From: Arcuatula senhousia
Lineage: Eukaryota; Mollusca; Bivalvia; Mytilida; Mytilidae
DNA length: 64,000 nt
Assembly: GCA_963971305.1 (NCBI GenBank)
Contig: OZ020309.1
Span: 13,323,001-13,387,000, forward strand
Direction of reading: 5' to 3'
Numbering within the stretch: position 1 is the first letter of the stretch; each line of letters begins with the position of its first letter. Made by a program: the position numbers and the translations under genes. Below are positions 1-13,510 of the stretch, in pieces. The notes beneath the pieces are model-generated. The model saw only the letters and a list, made by a program, of their open reading frames with translations, made no database searches and was not told the origin of the DNA.

Positions 1-826
1 TTATCTTGAATTTTTAACAAAAAAGTTATGACAATTTGAAGACATTTTCCAACACAGTTTTATTGACTTTTAGCCCTCCAAAAATTTTTCACGGGTAAGC
101 AGTGACATCACAGCGAACATTCCTATAGGGTGTATGTTTTGTTTTGGTCAAACTTTACATAACTTAACAATAAAAGGAAGGACTGCACCTTTTCTGTTAC
201 GCAATTAGGTGAAGTTAGATATAAGGATTTTTATTTCATTGTCAGTCTATTTATTGGGTTGCAAGTGTCTTAAACTATTGACTCAGTTATAATCATGAAT
301 GTACAGGTGTGCAAAGCAGGGTCAGACATCAATTGGTCTTGTTCATTTATAAAAAAAAATAATTCAAGATTTTAATATTTTTGTGTGATTGTCGCACACA
401 TGTACATGTATGTCTTCATGTTGATAATTTTTTGTAAAGAAACATGATAGTTATTTCAAATGGTTTTTCTTTAAAAAGGAACAGTCATAAAAAATTGCAA
501 ATTTTCGTACCGGTAGTATCAATCAGGATAACCATATTTCAGACCATCTTCTTTTACCAAAAATGTTGCTCATATCATGGACATATGCTACAGTGAATCT
601 CATTTTTTTTACTTCATGAAAAATATGTTCACTTGATGGTAAATACATCCTGAAATGAGGCACTCTTAGATCCATAATTGCATTTCTGAATTATCTTCAA
701 AATTGATTATTTTAAAATTTGTTAATAATATTATAATAAGACTATAAAAGTCTGTTGTACATGTATCTAGTAACATACATGTAGAAGCTATAGTCAAAGT
801 GACATAAATTCATTTTTATTTTGCAG
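1..826 (+). other. Upstream intron or 5' flank of the receptor gene
   Basis: No exon is visible before 827. Bases about 200-350 match the 3' part of a dispersed repeat that is better preserved near 48490-48703: both carry TTCATTGTCAGTCTAT, a GGGTTGCA block and a tail ending CAATTGGTCTTG or CGATTGGTCTTG. The remainder is AT-rich and unremarkable. Bases 811-826 form the pyrimidine tract and AG acceptor of the first visible exon. Because that exon already starts inside the cysteine-rich ectodomain, the signal peptide and start codon must lie further upstream. Confidence 0.6.
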
Positions 827-880
827 GTGGACATAGAAGAAGATGACTTATTTTGTAGCAGAGAATGCAAACATTTCCAG
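827..880 (+). CDS. ROS1: ROS1/sevenless-like receptor tyrosine kinase, exon with first visible CX3C pair
   Basis: This 54-bp exon is flanked by TTTTATTTTGCAG and by the donor GTAATT. Read in phase 0 it gives 18 residues, VDIEEDDLFCSRECKHFQ, with an acidic stretch and one CX3C pair (C10, C14). It joins in frame to the exon at 11198, which begins with a cysteine. The vertebrate ROS1 N-terminus, outside the cell before the first FN3 domain, carries a similar run of CX3C pairs; this is family knowledge from memory. Taken alone such a short exon would be weak. Phase agreement with the later exons and the matching cysteine spacing support it. The start codon and signal peptide are not in the window. 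Confidence 0.72.
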
Positions 881-3800
881 GTAATTTCTTTAGTTGTTGT
901 CCAGAACTGGTTGATATTTTACCCTGTCCTTACAATTGTAAAAGCAAATCATTCTGCTTGAAAAGTGGGGGGTACAAAGTGATAGGGGTTTCTATCTGTC
1001 CTTCAGTTACATCTCAGGATACCCATCTTGTAACCCCATCTCCTAAACCCCTCAATAGACTTTATGAAATCTTCACTCCATCTTTGCTACACTATGAAGA
1101 TGTGAACCTTGAATTTTGGGATTTCCTATAGCAAAACATGGATAATATCTACTCATTGATGACAAAGGATAACAATATATTATCCACTTTCATGAAATTT
1201 TCATGTACTGATATTCTTTGTGACCTTATGAAGATGTATACCTCCTATATTGAAATTTGATCTGATTGGTTTTAGGGGAGCACAGGGTATTAAATATTTA
1301 TGAGCAGCTGCTCAGAGTTTTTTTTATATTAAAAAATGTGTTTAAATTTCTTATGTTCTTTTGGAAAAGCATTGGTAAGGTTTTAAGCTTTGTAAAATAT
1401 TTTGTCTTTTATTGGCATTGAACATCAGGAAATCAATCTTTATGTGATTAAATTTTCCTGAATACTGTATTTGTTTTCATTAGAGCTCAAATCTGTGAGA
1501 CGATTTGTAGTGGAATTTTATTTTGAAATACTCTTTTCAGCTTAATTTATACTTTAAATTCATGGGGATCTAATTTATGGAATATACTTGCCAACAACAA
1601 ACAATTAAAACTCAGTGCTCCACAATTAGTTCTCCTATTACAAAATATGGACATAGACCCATATATTAATATACAGGTCTATGATATGGATGACATGAAT
1701 TTCCCGAAAATAAACCCTCACTAAAATTCTCCTTTCTACAGTATAATTTAACAGTTTATAATGAGTGAGTCTCCCTTATGTTAAAACCTGTGTTTTTCTT
1801 TGCAGAAATTTTCTTCAAAGGAAAAGTTGTTTATTATCTTGGCCAATATTTGGAAAATTTTGATCTGTTTAGGTATAGCAAATCTGCAAAAATATAAGAA
1901 TAACACTGTCAGGTCTTATTACTTGTTGAAATTCTATCCAGATAATCCCCAACAGAAAATGGCACCAATCATTTTAGTGTTACATGAAATTTGAAATCAT
2001 TACATAATGGAGGAATTTATTAAGTGCATTAAGAAAATTGAGTTTTGAAATACATGTATACAAAAAAGCTTGATTGTAAGTTGTCTGTTACATCTATGGC
2101 CAGATTTGTTTTACTTTAATGCTTCATTGACTTATCATCCAACCTTGAAAGTTTGAAACAGTTTGAAGTTTGATTTAATTAGTGAAAGTAGCAGAATTGT
2201 GCAGCTTATCTCTGCTGGTTATTTGAGATGGCATACTGTAAAATGCTGGCTTTCACCAGTTTTACAAACATAATTATGTACTTTTTGAAAATGTGGTCAT
2301 GCCTTCAAAATCATTTGATATAGACTGTGTGTTTTCAGTCACATTTTGATTTTATCATTAATTTAGGTAAAAAAGCTTAGAAATGAAAAGGCAGTTCTAA
2401 ATTGTCCTTTGACGTTTTGATTTAAGTATTAAACATGCAGTTATGCAGGCTATCACTAATACATGTTGTTAAGAAGCACTGTCTCTAAGAAATTTGCCCA
2501 TTATATTATTTTTCTCAAATCTACTTTTTATCAAATGGAAACAAAATAATTAATTTTAATGTTTTTGACAGGAAATAGTGAGAATTTATTAATGTCTTAA
2601 GACAAGTTGTAGTTTAATTACTGTTTCAGAGATGCATGTCATAGCATCATATATTACAGATAATAAGAGGATGTCTAGTCTGTATCTTCCTTTGTCTATA
2701 AAATTTCATTAAAACATATATATGGAGAATTCAGTAACAACAATTCTTGATTACAATAAAGCAACTTTAAACTTTTTAAGGAGTTTTAACTTGAATGTCA
2801 AGAAGGGCATAAATTTCATATTATTTACACTTTTTCATGTTGTGTGCCAGACATTTTTATTCAGCGGACATGACTAATGTCCCTTTCTATTTGATCAAAC
2901 TTTAGATTGAATGCACCATCTATACTTTTCAGTACAACATTTCTCATGCACCAGTCTTACTAATTAACCATACGACAGTGACATATGTAGATTAAAGTAC
3001 ACACCAGTAAATATACATATAACAAATTACTGTGAAACAACTTAATTACTTTTACACACAAGTTATGTAAACTATTTATAGAACAACATGTTACCTGTAA
3101 TCTTAGCTGGCCTGGCATGGAGATAATAGAGCTGACCCATGTCTAAGTCAAACTTGATTGATTGATAAGAATGTAATGGATAGTTTCATCTCTGCTGGTC
3201 TCCATGTTTATGTTAACAAGTTCCTGCTTGTCTAAATAGTTTTGAATTCTTTTTAATTAAAGAACATACAACTTAATTGATTTTCCACAAATGTTAAGAA
3301 TGTAAATTGTGCATTTATAAGCTGAGTTCATTTGTTCACCATTGACCCCTGACATGCTAAGAGATGGATGAAGTATGAAATAGATGATATCTTGTGACTG
3401 GAATGTGGCCTTTTTCTGTTCATTTTTTTTATTTTTAAAAAAGCCAGAGTCTAACTCAGTGTTATAAGTACAAATGTATTTTGATTTTAGGGTATATGTA
3501 AACTAGCTAAAGAGTAACTACATGTCATTAATGTGTTGTTTTCAAAATAAGGTTTGGATAGCTTTTTTAAAGTTGAAATTCTAGTTTCACATATTGAAAT
3601 GATAGAATTATGCCAAATGTGCACCATGAACATGATGAATTTCATTGAAGAAAAAATCATCTACTTCCCATTGTCCTAAATATAGCAAAATAAGAAAAGA
3701 AGTATTCCAAGATATTTTTTTTCAGAAATGAGCAGCCATGAAACATATCTAAAAAAATTGTCTTCTTCAAATCAATTTGCAGTATGTTGCATCATTAATA

Positions 3801-3966
3801 AAAAAGTCTTTAGTACTGAGGATTAAGGTGGACTCATGCATGATTTGAATTTTATTTTAATAATGTCTTGTATCTTTATATCTGTTTATTGTTTGTGAAT
3901 TAAGTTGTGTTTTGTATTGCCTTGGGGTATAATTGTGCTAATAAATAAAGAATGAAATATATATAA

Positions 3967-4395
3967 ATGTGAAACCTGTAATGCTTGAGATGATGAGCAA
4001 CACTTCTTTTTAAATTGTATAATTAACAAAAAAGAAAGGGATACATTTCTTAAAAACCTTTTAGATTGGTATCCAAATTTTGATCTTCTTAACAATAATG
4101 AAAAACTTATAAAAAATTTAAACCAATCGACACCTGAAGAAATAGGGATTGTTGTCTCTTTTATAGATCGGTCATTTAGAACTGAGGAAGGGAGACCATA
4201 GTTAGTGTTGACATTTGTCAACGCTGTCTATGATATTGTTCCATTATTGAATAAAAAATGTATATATTACTAACTATATGTTTTTTATAATCTATATGTC
4301 AATTTGATATTATCCATGTATGTCATTGTTTTGTACTGTATGCCATGGGCCCATGACTGTACTAGTCTATAGTTGCATTAATAAAGATTATAAAT
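3967..4395 (+). mobile_element. 5'-truncated LINE fragment (C-terminal zinc knuckle and 3' UTR)
   Basis: In the + direction this reads CETCNA, a stop, DDEQHFFLNC, then a basic tail and a further ~55 residues ending in EEGRP and a stop. It is closely similar to the 3' end of the minus-strand LINE at 18503-19000, including the 3' UTR phrases ATGTATGTCATTG and GACTGTACTAGTCT and the end TTGCATTAATAAA. The CXXC...HX4C pattern is the C-terminal zinc knuckle common in CR1/L2/Jockey-type LINEs. Only the last ~430 bp are present, as expected from 5' truncation at insertion. An AATAAATAAAGAATG tail just upstream (about 3835-3952) may belong to a second element. Not functional. Confidence 0.75.
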
Positions 4396-5950
4396 ATAAA
4401 CAAACAATATATTCTTGAATAACTAAGGCAAAAGGTCTGTCACTAATTTTTGGATTAAAAAAAAAAGACAGCAAGTTTGCAACATTCAAATTCCACAATC
4501 AATAAATTAGAAGTATAAAATGCATTTTAATGACACATTATCAAATTTTTATCAGGAGGATTGATGTTCTCATCATGTTTTTTTTTAAATTGGATCAGGA
4601 CCCTATGTGTGCTCAGTATTTCCAAGAAGAAAATAAATGGTTTCTGCATGAATGATTAATTGAGTCATTCACCAGCAATAATGGGTTAACTGCCATCTAG
4701 AGTGGTAATTTAAAGATCCAGAAATTAAGTGTTAAATCTTAACAAGGCATTCACCAGGGACCAACATGAATTATACCCATTCTTCAAAATCAAAGAACAT
4801 TAGCTTCCTCTTCACAACATTTGAAGGAAATTCTTTATCTATTTTACTATTGAATAATTAAGTGCAGTTCTCTGTAAGAATCAGGCATAATTTAAAAACT
4901 TTGAATCATGATTATAAAAACACACGGTTTTGACAATAAATTGTCATTCAAAAAAGCCTTCTGATGAAGAAACAAACATTAGTTGTCGAGTGTCAGAGGA
5001 TGGAGAAAAATTTCTGTTAAAATGATAGGAATTTAGTGGGACTTGACAGAGTTATCTCCCTTAGATTCAAATTTTAAATGCATTTCAACCAAAATATATC
5101 TCAAATTACTGACTTTAAAAAAAGTGCCAATGCATTTTTTGTTACTTTTTAAGCAGTTTGAGCAGTATTTTGAATTCAAACTCGTGTGTTTTTTTAATCA
5201 TGATTCACCCATTGCCTGATTCTTACAGAGAATGGCATTTTAATAAAAGAATGAAAATATTATTTATGAATTATTTATTGAAGTTGAATGTGTTGTTTTA
5301 TGCCATCAAGAGAACACAACAGAAGACAAAACAAAAAAGGAACTGTTTCCTTCCCATGTATATGAAACATGTTTGAATTAGATTTATAAATCAACTGGAA
5401 ACAATATTTTATAATATATTTTTTTTTTACATCCTTGTACATAAAAAGGCTTATCTTTTTTTGCTTAATGTATAGTGAGCAATTAATTGCTGTCACCAGT
5501 TAATTTCCTCTTAAACCACTTTTATTAGTTAACCAAATGCAATTAAACTTGGTATGGTCAGCTGTTCTAAAATAGAATGTTGGGTATTTGTAACTCAAAA
5601 CTAATCTGATGGATTTAAGGGGTCTTTTAATATCAAAAGTTTCACAAGTCTTCATAAGGCGGGTTATTTCAGCACCCTGAAAATTTGTATTTCAAATTTT
5701 TGTGCAGCTTTATTTAGAATAATCGTTATAAATTCTTGGACTTGAATGAAAATTGTCTACGAAAAATTATTTTTTTGTAAAACCAAAAAATTGTCGTCAG
5801 AATATTTGTTTTGTTTATTTAGAAAGATACAAACGTTCAAAATACCACTAGGGTACCTTATTACTTCAAAAATTAAAAAATAAATAATATTTGTAAAGCT
5901 TTACAAAAATTCATATTCATGAGATGTAGATGAGCTGAAAGCATGCACAC

Positions 5951-6834
5951 CAAGGGTCTGGAAATTTGTTGAGCTAATTTCGGTCATTTTTGTCCGACTA
6001 TAAATGTTACAATTACCCCCTCCCTCTTTTTTTCCTTGGCCTCCTGGAAATCCACCTTTTAAATCCATAAAAGCAGTGTTTGTTTGTGCATTACATTCCA
6101 GACGTTGAACTTAATATCAAGATCACGTTTTTATTTCAGGTCAAGGCTCTTTATAATTAAAAATTTCTTTGTTTTCATTATAAACAAAACACGTTTCATG
6201 TAAAAATTGAAAGTGAAAGTGAAAGTAGAATCACCGGATGTAGATAAATTGGGACCACTTTATTGTTCTGTTTACAAAATAAACATATGTATGAGAAAAG
6301 TTACTTTAATTATGAAATTAGTAACAATTATTGATTGTATTAATATCAAACAATCTATACAGTGAATGAATGTTTGCAAAATAAATATTTTCTCCGCACA
6401 TGCGTAATCAAACACCATTAAATGTAAACAATATTTGGTGTGCACATGTTTTGATAAATACTGGATATAATGAGAAATTATTTCTAAATAAACAAAATGG
6501 GCATCTCAGGACAGATTGATAACATGAGTTGACTCATTTAATTAAAACCATAGGTAAATACAGTGGCCATGGTCAGACAGGTGTGACCGATTATCTAATT
6601 AGCGTAACCCTACGGCTATGTTTACCTGGTTTGACACCTGCTGGAGGTGTTAATTATGAGATTAATGACCACAAGACCGGATGCTCAGGAAGATAATTAA
6701 ACAATTATATGACCGATAAGTCAAAAAATGCTTATAATAAAATTTTAAAATGTCCGATTGGGAGAATTTTTATTCGGTCATTTAGGGCAAAATTTCGGTC
6801 ATGTCCGGCAAATATGACCATTTCCAGACCCTTG
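5951..6834. mobile_element. Non-autonomous hAT-type MITE with 8-bp target duplication
   Basis: The ends are perfect 15-bp inverted repeats, CAAGGGTCTGGAAAT at 5951 and ATTTCCAGACCCTTG ending at 6834. Directly outside lie identical 8-bp copies of ATGCACAC (5943-5950 and 6835-6842). An 8-bp duplication with ends beginning CAAGG/CAGGG is typical of the hAT superfamily. The inverted similarity continues inward, with paired TCGGTCAT and GTCCG words. The 884-bp interior carries no transposase reading frame, so mobility would depend on an autonomous hAT elsewhere. Confidence 0.87.
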
Positions 6835-7795
6835 ATGCACACTATACTTTCTTTGATTGAAAACTTCCATAGTTCTTGGATGTGGTGCATAATCTGTTTC
6901 TCGAAGTTTTAGCTCGGAAGAAAATTTAAACGGCAACCGAATATTAGAGCAACTTAATGAATAAAACTGACAATTATTGCCTGTATTAAGTTTTGAATGT
7001 GATTTAAAAGGTAAACACGAAAAATATTGGTATTTTTTAAACATATCAATGTATTCGGGGGACAAAACCCGAGATTTCGATTAGGGTCCGCGTTAAAACT
7101 ACTCAGTCTTAATCTGTGTCAATGTGAAGTAATGTCTATGTCTTTAGATGTAAACTGATAAGATCAATGATTTTTTCCAAAAATTGTCAAAAGCTGAAAG
7201 ATGTCATATAAACAATGTTAATTTTTTAAATAAATTATAAATTTCATTTTTGCGCCTTAAATCTTGCCAATTTCCCCCAGTATAAACAAGATTTTAGGAT
7301 TAAAACAAATGTTTTGAATTTTTATCTTCCCATCAAAATTGAAGATACCCAACTCCACCTTTATTCATACGAAAAATAACTGAGGGATTTTGCTGGGCAA
7401 TGTTTGATAATCTTTGTGTATTTATTTCATATTAGCTGTCTTTAGTTAGGTTAATAAGTGCTCATGGTTGTTTGCTATTTGCAGAAAGAAATGCTTTCAG
7501 ATGCCAGAAAAAAAATCCAACAAAATTGTGCAATAAGTACTACCAATCAAAGACAGTAAAATTCATAAATCTGGCAATACATCATGTACATAATGTCAAT
7601 ATTTGCCTACAGTGTTTTCTTTTCATGGGTTAAAGACTTGCAAAAAGACCAATAAATAGCTTGATCACACATGGTTCTTATTTTAAAAAATTCTGATCTG
7701 TTATTAAATACAGTATATTTTTTAACTTTATGGTTGCATGTTTTAATTTTGTTAATCATGGTTGATGCATCTGTTCATTAATTAATGTGTTAAAG

Positions 7796-8110
7796 AGCCA
7801 GTACGTGGTGTAGTGACCGTTAACATGTTTGGCTACAAACACCAAGGTTCATGGTTCAATCTTTGTCTGGGGTTAGAATGTCATGGACCAATATTCTGAC
7901 TCTATTCTGAACCATTTTAGAGGGGTAATGTCTCAAGGAACTTAACTCCTTGGTAAAGAACTAAAAAAGATTGTCCCATGCATGGGGAGAGCAATACCCA
8001 ATGCACATTAAAGACCCTTTTGTAGAGTTTGATAAGAGGAGGCCCAAAGGGGGTCACTTCAAAGGCGTTTAAAAAAATAAACGTACACAAAGAAACAAAC
8101 AACACTTTTT
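7796..8110 (+). mobile_element. Putative tRNA-derived SINE
   Basis: A box-A-like word (TGGTGTAGTGACC, 7806-7818) is followed about 35 bp later by a box-B-like word (TGGTTCAATCT, 7852-7862), the spacing of an internal RNA polymerase III promoter. The flanking acceptor stem does not pair, so it is not a tRNA gene. A body of about 200 bp follows (GGAGAGCAATACCC...). No clear target duplication was found, and the 3' limit is approximate. Confidence 0.45.
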
Positions 8111-9198
8111 TCAAAGAACAATATAAAACTTTTCAGGTGGTTCAATAATCTGGCAAAAATTTTCAATTGACTAGAATTTTATAAACAACATTGACATAGT
8201 TTGAGTAACACTTGCAATACGTCAATTTCGGGTTATTGCGGAATGGCTGGGGAATCCGGAAAAGGTTCTTTTATTATATATTTTTCTAGGCATGACGACT
8301 TCCGGTGCAATTAAGAGCAATAGATCAAAATAAATATTGCTTGTTGTTTATTAAAGACAGAATCTTCAATTTTGACAATATTTCTATGCACGTAAGAATA
8401 TTTCTTCATTCAATTGAAGTATTTACCTTTCATAGAGATGTTATTGTTTTGATGATCTCACAATCACTTTTGAATAAGTCTACATGGCAGCAAACCAGTT
8501 TGACTCACAAACTGGTAAAGTCACGTGATAATTTCTGTGTAATTGAGGGATTTTTCCGGAAAAGCAATGAACTCGAAAATGACGTATTAATGTTTTACAA
8601 ATTTATATAACAACTTCTTTAAAATTTTTGATATCTCATTCCAAATTACCTTGCCTTGTCTACTACATTTTGTACTTAATCGATTAAATCGGCTATTATT
8701 TCATTTATCCATTGAAATTATATACTGGCTGCTGTGGACTGGATCCAGAAATTTTCAAACAGGAGGGCGTGCAATTAAAGAAAATCTTAACTTGGACCTC
8801 TTATTACACACAGTTCCTAACCAAATTTTCTGTCATACGGGAGGGCGTGCACTCGTCACACTGGTCACACTGGTCCTTTCCACACCCCTTTAGGGCTTGA
8901 ATTGTTAATTAATATTTACTATTGTTAATTGTTAATAAACGGAACTTTTGCCATGTACTTTTGTTTACAAAATATTCTGAACATTTTGGAAGTAGACAAT
9001 CGCTGCCAAATATTTTAGCGAAATAATATGAGGATCTATTCTATCAAAAGTCCTTCAAACTTGTTGGTCGAATTTTTTGATACAAGCTTAGATGGTTTCT
9101 CTTAAAAAACTGTGTCAAAGAAACTTTGTTTTCATTTTTACATTGAGTTAAAGTTAAGTTCATAAATGATGTATGCTTTTATCATGAAGCCATTTTTT

Positions 9199-11107
9199 TT
9201 AGCTCGTCCAGGTGAGCTATTGCCATCACTTGGCGTCTGTTGTCGTCGTCGTCTGTCAAAAATGTTCTCCTCTGAAACTACAGAACAGAATTCAATGAAA
9301 CTTGGTATGGTTGATCCTTAGGGTGTCCTGCATTAAAGTTGTGTTTTGATTTTTGATTCACAAAAAAAACATGGCCGCCCTGGCTAAGAATAGAACAGGG
9401 GGGTCAGACTACTGTTTTTGGCTTGTAATTCAAAAAGTATAAGAGATAGATGAAATCTGATGCCACGCTGCAGCTTCAGGATCAAAAGTTCTACTAAAGT
9501 CTTCATTTGGTCTAAGTTGTCAGATAACCCCTTATAGGGGTTACGGCTCCGTAAAGGTGAAAATAGCATTTTTTCATGTTTTTGCCCTATAGTATGAAAA
9601 CTATTGCAGATAGAGACAATTTTTTGCTTGCTTTAATGTTCAGCTCATTATATAAGCTCTACAAAAGTCTCCATATGGTCGAAGTTATCAGATGACCCCT
9701 TATAGGTGTAACAGCCCCTTAAAGGCAAAAAAAATAGTGTTTTTGGCCTATAGATTGAAAACTATTGCAGGTAGAGAAAAGCTGTTGCTTGCTTAAATGT
9801 TCAGCTCATTTAGCTCTACAAAAGCATTCATAGGGTCAAAGTTGTCAGATGACCCTTTATAAGGGTTACAACCTCTTAAAGGCAAAAAAAAGTGTTTTTG
9901 GCCTTTAGTATGAAAACTATTGCAGGTAGAGAAAAGCTGTTGCTTGCTTAAATGTTCAGCTCATTTAGCTCTACAAAAGCATTCATAGGGTCAAAGTTGT
10001 CAGATGACCCCTTATAGGGGTTACAGCCCCTTTAAGGCGAAAAAAAGTCTTTTTGGCCTATAGAATGAAAACTATTGTAGATAGAGAAAAGCTGTTGCTT
10101 GCTTAAATGTTCAGCTCATTTAGATCTACAAAAGTCTCCATAGGGTGGATGTTGACAGATTACCCTTTATAGGGGTTACAACCTCTTAAAGGCAAAAAAT
10201 ATTGTTTTTGGCCTATAGTATGAAAACTATTGCAGGTAGAGAAAAGCTGTTGCTTGCTTAAATATACAGCTCATTTAGCTCTACAAAAGTCTCCATAGGG
10301 TGGGCGTTGACAGATGACCCCTTACAGGCAAAAAATAATGTTTTTGGCCTATAGTATGCAAACTATTGCAGGTAGAGAAAAGCTGTTGCTTGCTAAAATG
10401 TTCAGCTCATTTAGCTCTACCAAAGCATTCATAGGGTGAAAGTTGTCAGCTGACCCCTTATAGGGGTTACAGCCCCTTTTAGGTGAAAAAAAAATGTTTA
10501 TGGCCTATAAAATGAAAGCTATTGCAGATAGAGAAAAGCTGTTGCTTGCTTAAATGTTCAGCTCAATTAGCTCTACAAAAGCATTCATAGGGTCAAAGTT
10601 GTCAGATGACCCCTTATAGGGGTTACAGCCCCTTTAAGGTGAAAAAGAGTGTTTTAGCCAATAGAATGAAAACTATTGCAGATAGAGAAAAGCTGTTGCT
10701 GGCTTGAATGTTCATCTCATTTAGCTCTACAAAAGCATTCATAGGGTCAAAGTTGTCAGATGACCCGTTACAGGGGTTACAGCCCCTTAAAGGCAAAAAA
10801 TAGTGTTTTTGGCCTATATAATGAAAACTATTGCAGATAGAGAAAAGCTGTTGCTTACTTTTACATTCAGTTCATTAGGTTTCACAAAAGTCTTCATAGG
10901 CTTGAAGTTGGAAGATGATCCCTTAGAGGGTTTATGGTCCTTTTAAGGTGAAAAAAAGTGTTATTTTGCTTACAGAATGAAAACTATTGCAGATAGGGAA
11001 AAGCTTTTTCTTGGTTAAACATTCAGCTCCTTTAGGTATACAAAAGACTCCATAGATTTGACATCAAGACCAGGTGAGTGATTCAGGCTCCTGGGAGCCT
11101 CTTGTTT
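9199..11107 (+). mobile_element. Pearl-like hairpin-headed element, family C copy 1
   Basis: The head lies after a T-run (AGCTCGTCCAGGTGAGCT), followed by CACTTGGCGTC and GTCGTCGTC triplets, a unique block (TTCTCCTCTGAAACTAC), then about eight tandem core units. The core word GCTGTTGCTTGCT recurs near 9781, 9936, 10091, 10246, 10382, 10538, 10692 and 10847, giving a period of about 155 bp with one 136-bp unit. The end is GACCAGGTGAGTGATTCAGG ... GAGCCTCTTGTT, whose CAGGTGAG echoes the head. Head, microsatellite, tandem core and tail match the layout known for bivalve pearl and Helentron-associated elements. No coding capacity is seen. Confidence 0.8.
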
Positions 11108-11197
11108 TAGAGTAACACATGTACATTTTGGTATTCAAAAATAAAAGTTGTCATAAGATGGTCCCCTACTTCCAATCACTTTTCTTATATTTTCCAG

Positions 11198-11263
11198 TGC
11201 AAGTCAGGATGTAGTAGCTATTTTACTGCTGTCAACTCCAGTTGTCAAGCTGTCTGTGGAAAG
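11198..11263 (+). CDS. ROS1: ROS1/sevenless-like receptor, cysteine-rich exon with two CX3C pairs
   Basis: This 66-bp exon is flanked by TTATATTTTCCAG and the donor GTATGT. In phase 0 it encodes 22 residues: C1, C5, C16 and C20 form two CX3C pairs (CKSGC and CQAVC) with NSS as a possible N-glycosylation site. It joins phase 0 to phase 0 with both neighbours. Repeated CX3C pairs just before the first FN3 domain are a hallmark of the ROS1 ectodomain N-terminus, so the segment would lie outside the cell and be held by disulfides. The exon is clearly more GC-balanced than the AT-rich intron around it. Confidence 0.85.
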
Positions 11264-13510
11264 GTATGTTCATTTTACTTGATTAGTACAAAAAGGGATT
11301 ATGGGTTGAAGAATCTAGAGCTAACTTAGAATAATATCTCAATTTTTTTTATATACCGTAATTTTGAGTTAATTAATTTAATTAATTTTGTTGGAAGAAT
11401 TCAATTCAACAGGAATTTACCCTTTGAATGATAATGTACCAATGAAACTATTTCTGACATTTTCTTTCTGAGCTCAGTAGTCCTTAGAGAGAATTAAAGA
11501 AAACAGCTACATATAAATATGAATGTAGGAACGATGCCAAATATAAACTTAAAGTTTGCTCCAAAGAATTGCAGGCTTATTCTGCATTTCAAGTAAGATT
11601 TAGATAAATTAGATGGCTTTTATTTTTCTATTGTAATCTTTATGTTACTTTAAAAAAAAACTCTTAAACTTTTAATGCATTGTTCAATATTCCTTGTAAG
11701 TTTACATTTGTATAATTCATTGTGGGATTCTCTTAATGCCATAGCTAGTTTTAGATTTATTTACACCTACATGTACTTGTATCTTTGTATTACTTAAAAG
11801 AACCTCTTAAACTTTTAATGCATTATTCAATAATCCTTGTAAGTTTACATTTGTATAACTCATTGTGGGTTTTTCTTAATTCCGTAGCCAGTTTTAGTTT
11901 TTTTTTTACACCTACATGTACATGTGGTGTAGATGTATATAGGTAGCTAGTTTTAGATTTATTTACACCTACATGTACTTGTGGTGTAGGTGTACATAAG
12001 TTTTTGTTTAACCTGTGAAACAGAGCTGGACATAATAAGTCCCAGCCTTTTTTCTGCTTTTGAAAAACAGGGAGAGTATTGGGACAGGGGCTATATATCC
12101 TTGGACAAGCATCGACTTTTGATTAGCAGGGATAGAGCAGAGACAGAGATCCAGCCTTTTCCCCAGCTTTTCCCCAGTCCCTGCTTGTCTAATGATAGTC
12201 CCTGTCCTATTACTCTCCCTGCTCTATCCTAGGATTATCCTTAGACAAAGGAGGGAATTAATCCTTGAATCATCCATGGATTATCCTTCGATATCTGAGG
12301 ATATTTTTGGTAAGGTGGATGTCTGAGGATATTTTGCAGGTAAAGTGGATGTTAGTTTTATTTACACACTACATGTATTTGCATTGTAGGTTTATGTGTT
12401 AGCTTTATGAATCTACCCGGGTTGTAGGTGAACATGACAAACAGTGAGAAGTTCATTTCAGTAAAAATAAATGACCTACTCATGATCAAAAGAGGAATTA
12501 GATAATTATAAAGTTCAATAATATTAAAAAAAAAACCCAAACTTTTGACATGCCTTTCTTGGTATCTTTGTTTTACTTTTGATATTGTGGTGCTTTGCTT
12601 TGGTTAATAACTTACTGCTTGATATTGGTCAAGGAAGGTTAGGAACCATAAAACCTGGATTAAATCACTGATAATTTGCTGGTGCACAAAGAGACAGGAC
12701 CATAAACACAGGGTATTACCGGCTATCATACCATATAGCAGGTTGCAAATTTGGCGATTTGTATCCAGAAGTTAGTGGTCTTAATTTTTTGTGTCAACAG
12801 AATATTTTCAACAAGTATAACTGTGAAATATCTTTAATTTAAGCCATTCCTTGGACCTCACGAACAAAAAAAGTGAAAATTACAATCTTGCGAAAATTTC
12901 TTGCTGTACGGTATACCTGTTACTGCTGGCAAACAGTAGCCCTATTCATATATTGTTCCTTATTTAGAAACCAAATTAAAGGTATTTTTCAGAGTCATAT
13001 ATAATTAGAACGAGATGAATGTGAAGGGATATATGGCAAAAAAATGTATGGCAAGTCATGTTTAATCCACTTCAGAAGATTAAAGCTGATGATGTACATT
13101 ATACAGCATGTTTAATCTTCTTTACATCCTTCCATAATGATCTGATTAAGGGAGGAGCAAATTTTTTTTTATTTGATATAATTTAGGAATGATTAACTGA
13201 CTATTGTTAGGCATCACAATTTGCATACTGTGGATACATGTGTTTTTGTGGGATATTCTCAGAAGGGACATTTTGTTGGGTTTTTGATTTGGATTGGACT
13301 ACTAAATATAAAAAGAAGATTTTTTATCTTTTCCTTTATCTTTTTTCTTTATCATCTATGTTTTGGATTCTTGTTTTAGTGGTTGACTGTCATCCACATA
13401 AACTGGGAAAATTGGCACCTACCTACTGCATATAATTATGGTAATGAATTCACAATATGATTCACCCTAATGTGTGTAGGGCCCAGATGCTTCTTTCCCT
13501 GTAGAATTTA

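Larger units (their letters stand above)
881..11197 (+). other. Intron 1 (10.3 kb) of the receptor gene
   Basis: GT...AG intron in phase 0. It contains a LINE 3' fragment (about 3967-4395), a hAT-type MITE (5951-6834), a tRNA-like SINE candidate (about 7796-8110) and a large pearl-like element with about eight 155-bp core units (9199-11107). Other parts (881-3800, 4400-5940, 6850-7790, 8290-9190) are AT-rich and I recognise nothing in them. Within 8740-8890 the words GGAGGGCGTGC (twice) and a doubled CACACTGGT suggest another old repeat. Confidence 0.7.

Noticed and set aside
1806..1872. Exon-like segment with a TTTCTTTGCAG acceptor and GTATAG donor
   Set aside because: 67 bp would break the frame between the exons at 827 and 11198, which join in phase 0. 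The peptide is hydrophobic and AT-driven with no ROS1 likeness.
8305..8900. Frames around the GGAGGGCGTGC words
   Set aside because: No splice context, no domain, and repeated non-coding words; probably an eroded transposon end.
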